Shown: positions 58,961-64,000 of the stretch, piece by piece | How positions within the stretch are numbered: position 1 is the first letter of the stretch | How the letters are laid out: the number at the start of each line of letters is the position of its first letter | Source: Pleurodeles waltl | Lineage: Eukaryota > Chordata > Amphibia > Caudata > Salamandridae | DNA: 64,000 nucleotides | Assembly (NCBI RefSeq): GCF_031143425.1 | Contig: NC_090445.1 | Span: forward strand, 820,234,817 to 820,298,816 | Direction: 5' to 3' | The notes under the pieces: generated by a model | Told to the model about the DNA's origin: nothing | Seen by the model: only the letters and a program-made list of their open reading frames with translations | The model's database searches: none | Translations under genes and position numbers: made by a program

Positions 58961-60486
58961 TGGATAGGAAAAAGGATTTTCCTATTAGAAAAACCCTCAC
59001 CCACCAGGGTTACCTCTTGGGTGGCATGCTTCATTGTTGGGTTTCTTCCCGTTGTGCTATGGAGCGGGCGTGCTACGACCTACGGGATACATGGGAGCAC
59101 TGATGTAGTCTTGTTAATGTGAATCACAGGAGGGATAGGAGTTCTGGGGTCTTGGGTGAGTTAAAAATACCTGTCTCCTACTAATTCCAATGATTTTATA
59201 GATCTCTTGGAAGCGGTATGAATAAAAAGTGGGCTGCAGAAGTGGGGGATGTAATGTACCCGACTTCCTAGTCTACATGTTTCGGAGCCTTACCCCTAGG
59301 CTCCTCTTCAGGACCAAGGTGGACTCCCTGGTGCCACTCCTAGTTTGACTAGGAGTTTCTAATGAAAGCATAAGTAATACATGCTCAGTGTTAAGGTGCA
59401 ATTCACCTAATTAATGTGGTGTCATATGATGATACCTATCGTTTATGGTGTCCGTCATTGATACCTGCGGAAATATAAGAGAGGCATAGTTATCATAGCC
59501 CCCATTTGTAATAAGCCGCTATATATGTTGTTTGTGCGTATGGTGCCACCTATTTGCGAACTGCACCGCACTCGTGGAAAAAGGCACTCATAAATATCAG
59601 GAATGAGAGACCAAAGTGCTCTCACAATCAACAATACAAGACATACTACATTTAAAACGTTTAAACATGTGAAACACACCAAACAGCACACACATGGTGC
59701 ATGTCTAACCTACTCGGGCGTATATGGACTCTCATATCATCGCTCCTCCGGGAGGGGTGTGTGCTTCTAGTCACACACTAAAGATCTGGCAAAGTTTTAG
59801 ACTCGATTCATCTTACAGTATCTGTAGCGCGATGTAAACAATGTTCAAAAGGCACTTACTTCCTCAAAGAGACACTCCCGCTATGTACCCAATACTCACC
59901 TCCCCGAGGTCTGAATCTGAAATGCTCACATGGGAGCAGATTTTAAATGTGCAGCTACCCTTGCATCTCGGCATGCTAAAGCGTGGAACACTAGACCGCT
60001 AACTTCCCCAAGATGGCGGCCTCACGTGGAACAAAAGGGGGTCCCGCGAGGACCGTAAAAGTAGGTATCCTTTGTGGGTGCCTGTAATTGCATAGAGGGG
60101 TTCATGGCCTTACACAGGCAGAACTTGGGAGTCCCTTATCACTTTGATAATTATTTGGAAATTTCTTTCTTGTCTTTAACAAAGGGTTACTAGCTCCCTT
60201 CTTACAGTGATGGTGATGTATATGAGAGTGGCTAATACTTATTGATGAGGGGCTTGATCTTTGTGACACTATGAAATGCAAAGGAATGAGATGGACATAG
60301 GACCTTTTGTGCTGCCACAGTGTACCATTCATTTTAGGAGATATGTATCCAACTAATTAGTGTGATGTTAATATTTTGTCAGGTCAGCTGGCTCCAAGGT
60401 ATGTTCTCATTGGGGCCAATTTGGTGTGTGCGTAATTTATAGACCCATCATTGTTCTTTTACGAACAGTGAAGACTCACAATCTCT

Positions 60487-60900
60487 TTATGGTGTTCCAG
60501 GATAATCCACTGGTAATCCTCCAGTGTGCGCGCTCTTTTTGAAATGAGTGGATATTTTGGTTGTAGCCCGTCCACATCTCGGGTTACTCTGGTGTTCGAT
60601 GATGCAAGTCTTAACCTCGTGGGTGGTCATCTCCACATAATGAATGTTGCATGGACAAGTGATCATGTATACTGCTCGCTGGGTGTTACAATTGGAGAAG
60701 TCTCTAATGTCCCATGTTGTGCTGTCATTAAAGGTGACGTTTGTTAGATGGCACACACACTACAGTTCCCACATGGATAATGTCCATTGGCTAGTGGTAG
60801 GTAGTTGATGATATCTGGTTTACTACGAAGATGATGTGGGCAGGTGTGTACAAACAGATCTCTAAGACTCTTTCCCCGTTTATGTGAAAACATGGGTTTG
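60487..60900 (-). pseudogene. GIY-YIG endonuclease domain of the Penelope-like element
   Basis: The minus strand reads GHYPCGNCSVC, then NCNTQRAVYMITCPCNIHYV and RCGRATTKISTHF. The Cys pairs and the Tyr...Tyr-Val spacing mark the Penelope type of GIY-YIG nuclease. The Gly expected after Tyr-Val is Glu (HYVEMT), so the fold core is damaged. It would make the first DNA nick in an intact element. Confidence 0.8.
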
Positions 60901-61118
60901 GGAATATTTAATGAGCCACTATTGAGGATGCGCCAATGTTTTTTGATGATCTTGCTTACTTGATTGATTGGAGGCTATGTTAAATGTTGAGATACATATC
61001 AGTCCTTCCTCCTTTTTTGGGGGGAGGTGTGTCCAGAAGGGGGGCTTCTCTGTTGTTATTGCGAGCTCACTTCATGGCTCGGTTGATTATTCATGGGAGG
61101 CATTTCCTAGCCTCCAGT

Positions 61119-62130
61119 TTAGATGCTAGACTCTGGGCTTGTTTTTTGTAATCTGATATCTCTGAGCAATTCCTTCTCAACCTGAGAAATTGTCCAAACT
61201 GTAAGTTCTCTCTCAAATAGCCGGTGTACACCATCAAACAGGAGTAAACAGTTTTTGGCTGTTGGTTTTTCATGGGTGGTTGTTTTAAGAGCACCATTGG
61301 TGGCTATAATGTTTAAATCCAGGAAGACCAAATGTTCCTTCCTCATTGTGTGAGTGAATTTCAAGAACTGGTCCTGTCTGTTTAACCACTATAAAAATGA
61401 AACCACTTGTGTATCATCCCCTTTCTAGATAACCAATATGTAATCAATGTATCTTTTCAACAATACTATGTTGTCTCTGTATGGATTAGTGGGGTTTAGG
61501 ATCCTCTCTTTCTCTAGATGATGGACATAGAGACCGGCCAGACTCAGAGCAAAGGTGTTTCCAATGCTAGTCCTGTGTTTCTGACTGTACAAATTTTTCT
61601 CAAACTCCAAAAAATGTTTGGTAGTCCCAATCTAATTTAAAGATAACCTCCTCAAGTATGTGTAATGTGTCATGGTGAGGAAGGCTCGTGTATAGGCTTT
61701 CCACATCCAGTCCTATTAGTTTCTCATTTTCTGGATCAAAAATTCTGTCTTTCAAAACACACAGTACATACTTTGTGTCTTTAAGGTAGGTATCTGTCTT
61801 TTGGACTATGGGTCTTAAAAACGCATCTGCACAACGGGACAGAGGTTCCAAAATAGAATTGGTACCTGATATGATGGGTCTACCAGGAGATGATTCAAGG
61901 TTTTTGTGAATTTTGGGGATAGTGTAGAAATAAGGAGTTAGTGGATTTTTATTAATTAGGAAATCTCCTTTCTGGAAAATCCAGTTGTGCGCTACACCTT
62001 GCTCCACCATACTGTGGATCTTCGTCTTTAGGAAATCAGTAGGGTCCTCCCTGAGTTTTTCATAGTTATGTGCATCACCCAATAGTCTTAAACATTCTTT
62101 ACGATAATTTTCTAAGGTCTGGATTACGAT
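61119..62130 (-). pseudogene. Penelope-like reverse transcriptase, inactive
   Basis: Motifs in order: PYFYTIPKIHKNLESSPGRP, ISGTNSILEPLSR, LIGLDVESLYTSLPH, KHRTSIGNTFALSLAGLYV and RYIDYILVI. The catalytic Tyr-Ile-Asp-Asp has become Tyr-Ile-Asp-Tyr at 61440-61451, removing one essential Asp. Frame changes occur near 61610 and 61430. The tail at 61119-61364 continues with FLDLNI and KTTTHEKPTA in two frames. Confidence 0.85.
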
Positions 62131-62529
62131 AGTGCCTTCCTTATCTGCTGGTTTTATTACGTTGTTGTTGTTGGCTAATTCCTGTAAGTTTTTTTTTTTT
62201 CTTGGTTGTGTTATGGAACACCTTCAAAGTGTTAGTATTAATCTCACTGATATCCTTCAGAACCGCTTTTTCAAAGGCGAGGATTTTTATAGGGAAATAA
62301 CTGTTGGGAGGTGTGAAGGACGATTTTTTTGCGTAGACCTGTGTCCCCCAGTGTTAAATTGTCTGCTGGTGGCTGACCTTCAAAAAAGGATCTTAGCTTG
62401 ATCTTCCTGTTTGGCAGGCAGAAGCAACATTAAAAGCTGTCTTGTTTTGAGCTGAAGGGGCCAAAAAGGCGTCAAGCTGAGCTAGACCAGACATCTGGTT
62501 TGAACCTTCAATGGCTCACATAACTCTAC

Positions 62530-63640
62530 TTTCTGTAATGTTATATGTGTATTTGTAGAGCGCAAAACTCACCCACAATGGTATCCTGCCACTGAAGCAG
62601 GAGCTGTATGCTTTAAGTCAGTGTCTGGGCTTGGTCAAGAGCCACGTCTTTGATTTCTTGAGGAATGAGGAGGCTCTGATGTGCCTGAGCAGGTCTTTCA
62701 AGACTTTGGGAGTGAGGTAGAAGCCATCACCATCAGATCTGGTTCTGTGTCTGCAGGAAATTTGTAAGAGTCTGGCTGAGGGGAGGTGTGTTGAAGTTTA
62801 TGTGGCTGTTGCAGTACAGGTGGTCAATGTTGTGTAAAGCCTTGTATGTGTACGTGAGGAGTTTGAAGGGCACTTTTTGTAGCTCAGGAGCCAGTGGAAC
62901 TCTTAAGTGCAAAGTGATGTGATTGCGAGGTGGGAGTTTGAGGAAGCACCAGACTTCTGGGTTTTCTAAGGTCTGGATTCTTCTGGTCAGTTGAGCATTG
63001 ATTCCAGCATAGGGTGTGTTGCCATAGGTCATCTTACTGGTGATAAGGGCTTGGGCGACAGTTCCGCAAGTATTTGTGATGGGCCATTTGAAGACCTCGT
63101 TGAGTACATTCAGTGGGTGGAAGCAGAAGATGGAGGCTGCGTTCACTTGGCTAGTCATGGTGAGTTCTTGACTGTTTTGAGCTTGAGCTAGTTGGTTTTC
63201 ATCCCCCTGCAATTTCAGTGTCTTGTCAGAGAGGGAGAGGATGAACTAGGGGTATGCAGATAGGATATGATGTTAATTCCGTGGGCGTAGATGATGATGG
63301 CGAGTGGGGGTGAGGGACAGTGTCAAGGGGTGCAGAAGGATTGAGTAGGCTGAGGACGGGGGCCACCTCGGTCCATGATCATCCAGATGTAATCCATGGC
63401 AGCAATGAAGGTGGACTCTGTACTGTGGTGATACCAGAAACTGACTGGGTGGGGTAGTTGGAGTGGTACAACAGGCGTTTGTTTATCATCTTTTCCATAA
63501 ATTTGTAAGGTAGGGTAGCAGGAAGGTAGGCCGGTTGTTGGCTAGCATCTTCAGGTCAGCTGTGGGTTTCAAGATGACGAGAAATACTATGGGATGTTAC
63601 CAGACGTCTGTATATGCTGCTGTGGTAACTGGGTCATTCA
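62530..63640 (-). mobile_element. L2-like LINE 3' fragment
   Basis: The minus frame 62733-63212 reads RRIQTLENPEVWCFLKLPPRN and FKLLTYTYKALHN, the C-terminal domain of L2 LINEs. Just upstream (63232-63290) the reverse transcriptase YADDTQ stretch is lost through a frameshift, leaving LSLSDKTLKLQ. The element continues weakly to about 63640. No endonuclease is visible. Confidence 0.7.
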
Positions 63641-64000
63641 GGATTGGATCATAAAGAACAATCTGTGGAGCACTCAAAATGTAATGATCTGTCAACAGCA
63701 ATGGATTCATATGTATATGTCTAGATTTTAATGAATCATAATAGCCATATATAACACAAAAACATGAGGTACTCAATAATAAATCTCGAAAATACTAATC
63801 ATCAAACCAAGAAAGAATAATGTACACAGTTCACGAGAAGTCCATCCATGATGTGATTTTTCTCTTTGCTGAGAGGTTTTTAGTTATTAATGTGCTTCAT
63901 TTTAAAGGAGGTGCTGCTTTTAATTGCAAAGTTCAGCCAGAATTGAAATCCGTAAATCCTGATGAAGTCCATCCAAGGAAAGTATTATCCCAAATTGTAG
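63641..64000. other. Window end without recognised feature
   Basis: AT-rich sequence; no exon or repeat was recognised. Confidence 0.5.

Larger units (their letters stand above)
58960..62420 (-). mobile_element. Penelope-like element with GIY-YIG endonuclease, inactive
   Basis: Minus-strand order: N-terminal block (IKPADKEGTIVIQ near 62130), reverse transcriptase (62082-61119), GIY-YIG endonuclease (60900-60487) and a 3' region. That region contains CTACATGTTTCGG near 59273 and a CTTCAGGACC near 59307, both typical of these elements. Penelope-like elements encode a telomerase-related reverse transcriptase. Frameshifts and two active-site losses show the copy is dead. The outer borders are approximate. 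Confidence 0.8.

Noticed and set aside
1..64000. CRISPR array, operon, phage defence or other prokaryotic system
   Set aside because: The window is an animal gene with spliced exons and vertebrate retroelements. No regularly spaced direct repeats with unique spacers exist; the only tandem array (57240-58055) is a degenerate minisatellite.

Overview
The window is eukaryotic nuclear DNA from an animal with a very large genome. I infer a salamander, most likely a salamandrid newt of the Pleurodeles type. The reasons are three conserved vertebrate coding exons separated by introns of 6.7 and 41.5 kb, and introns filled with DIRS retrotransposons, L1-like, L2-like and Penelope-like elements, a PIF/Harbinger MITE, and several long ORF-less LTR-like repeats of a kind I associate with newt genomes. 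There is no bacterial or phage organisation: no operons, no CRISPR, and I recognised no tRNA or rRNA gene. The only host gene I can support lies on the minus strand and is the part of SLK (STE20-like kinase) that encodes the C-terminal coiled coil. Its exons, in transcription order, are 54357-54233, 12723-12535 and 5877-5752. They join in frame with GT/AG splice sites. The kinase domain and the last exons lie outside the window. Layout on the plus strand: 1-5751 is intron with a Harbinger MITE (4626-5253). 5752-5877 is an SLK exon. 5878-12534 is intron with a microsatellite, a minus-strand DIRS remnant (about 6984-8330) and a plus-strand LINE (about 8340-12110). 12535-12723 is an SLK exon. 12724-54232 is one giant intron holding, in order: DIRS copy 2 split by a complete 3.07-kb LTR-like element (A, 17511-20579); an L1-like element with a palindromic MITE inside it; an LTR-like repeat carrying a 70-bp inverted duplication; a GC-rich hairpin repeat; DIRS copy 3 split by two sister 2.69-kb LTR-like elements (B, 35197-37882; C, 38271-40955); LTR-like fragment D; an L2 LINE; a retrovirus-like solo LTR; DIRS copy 4; and LTR-like element E. 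54233-54357 is an SLK exon. 54358-64000 is the upstream intron with a hairpin repeat, a DIRS terminus, a degenerate minisatellite, a Penelope-like element and a second L2. No mobile element here looks able to move by itself: each recognised coding remnant has stops, frameshifts, deletions or lost catalytic residues. The most unusual signal is in the LTR-like elements A to D. Each has a long run of short-loop hairpins, and where two copies differ inside a stem, some partner bases have changed together (for example C:G in B against T:A in C). That suggests a selected RNA or DNA structure, or gene conversion between arms. In addition, all five elements of this general kind (A to E) lie inside or against DIRS sequence. 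All boundaries and similarities come from reading by eye; no alignment or search was run.
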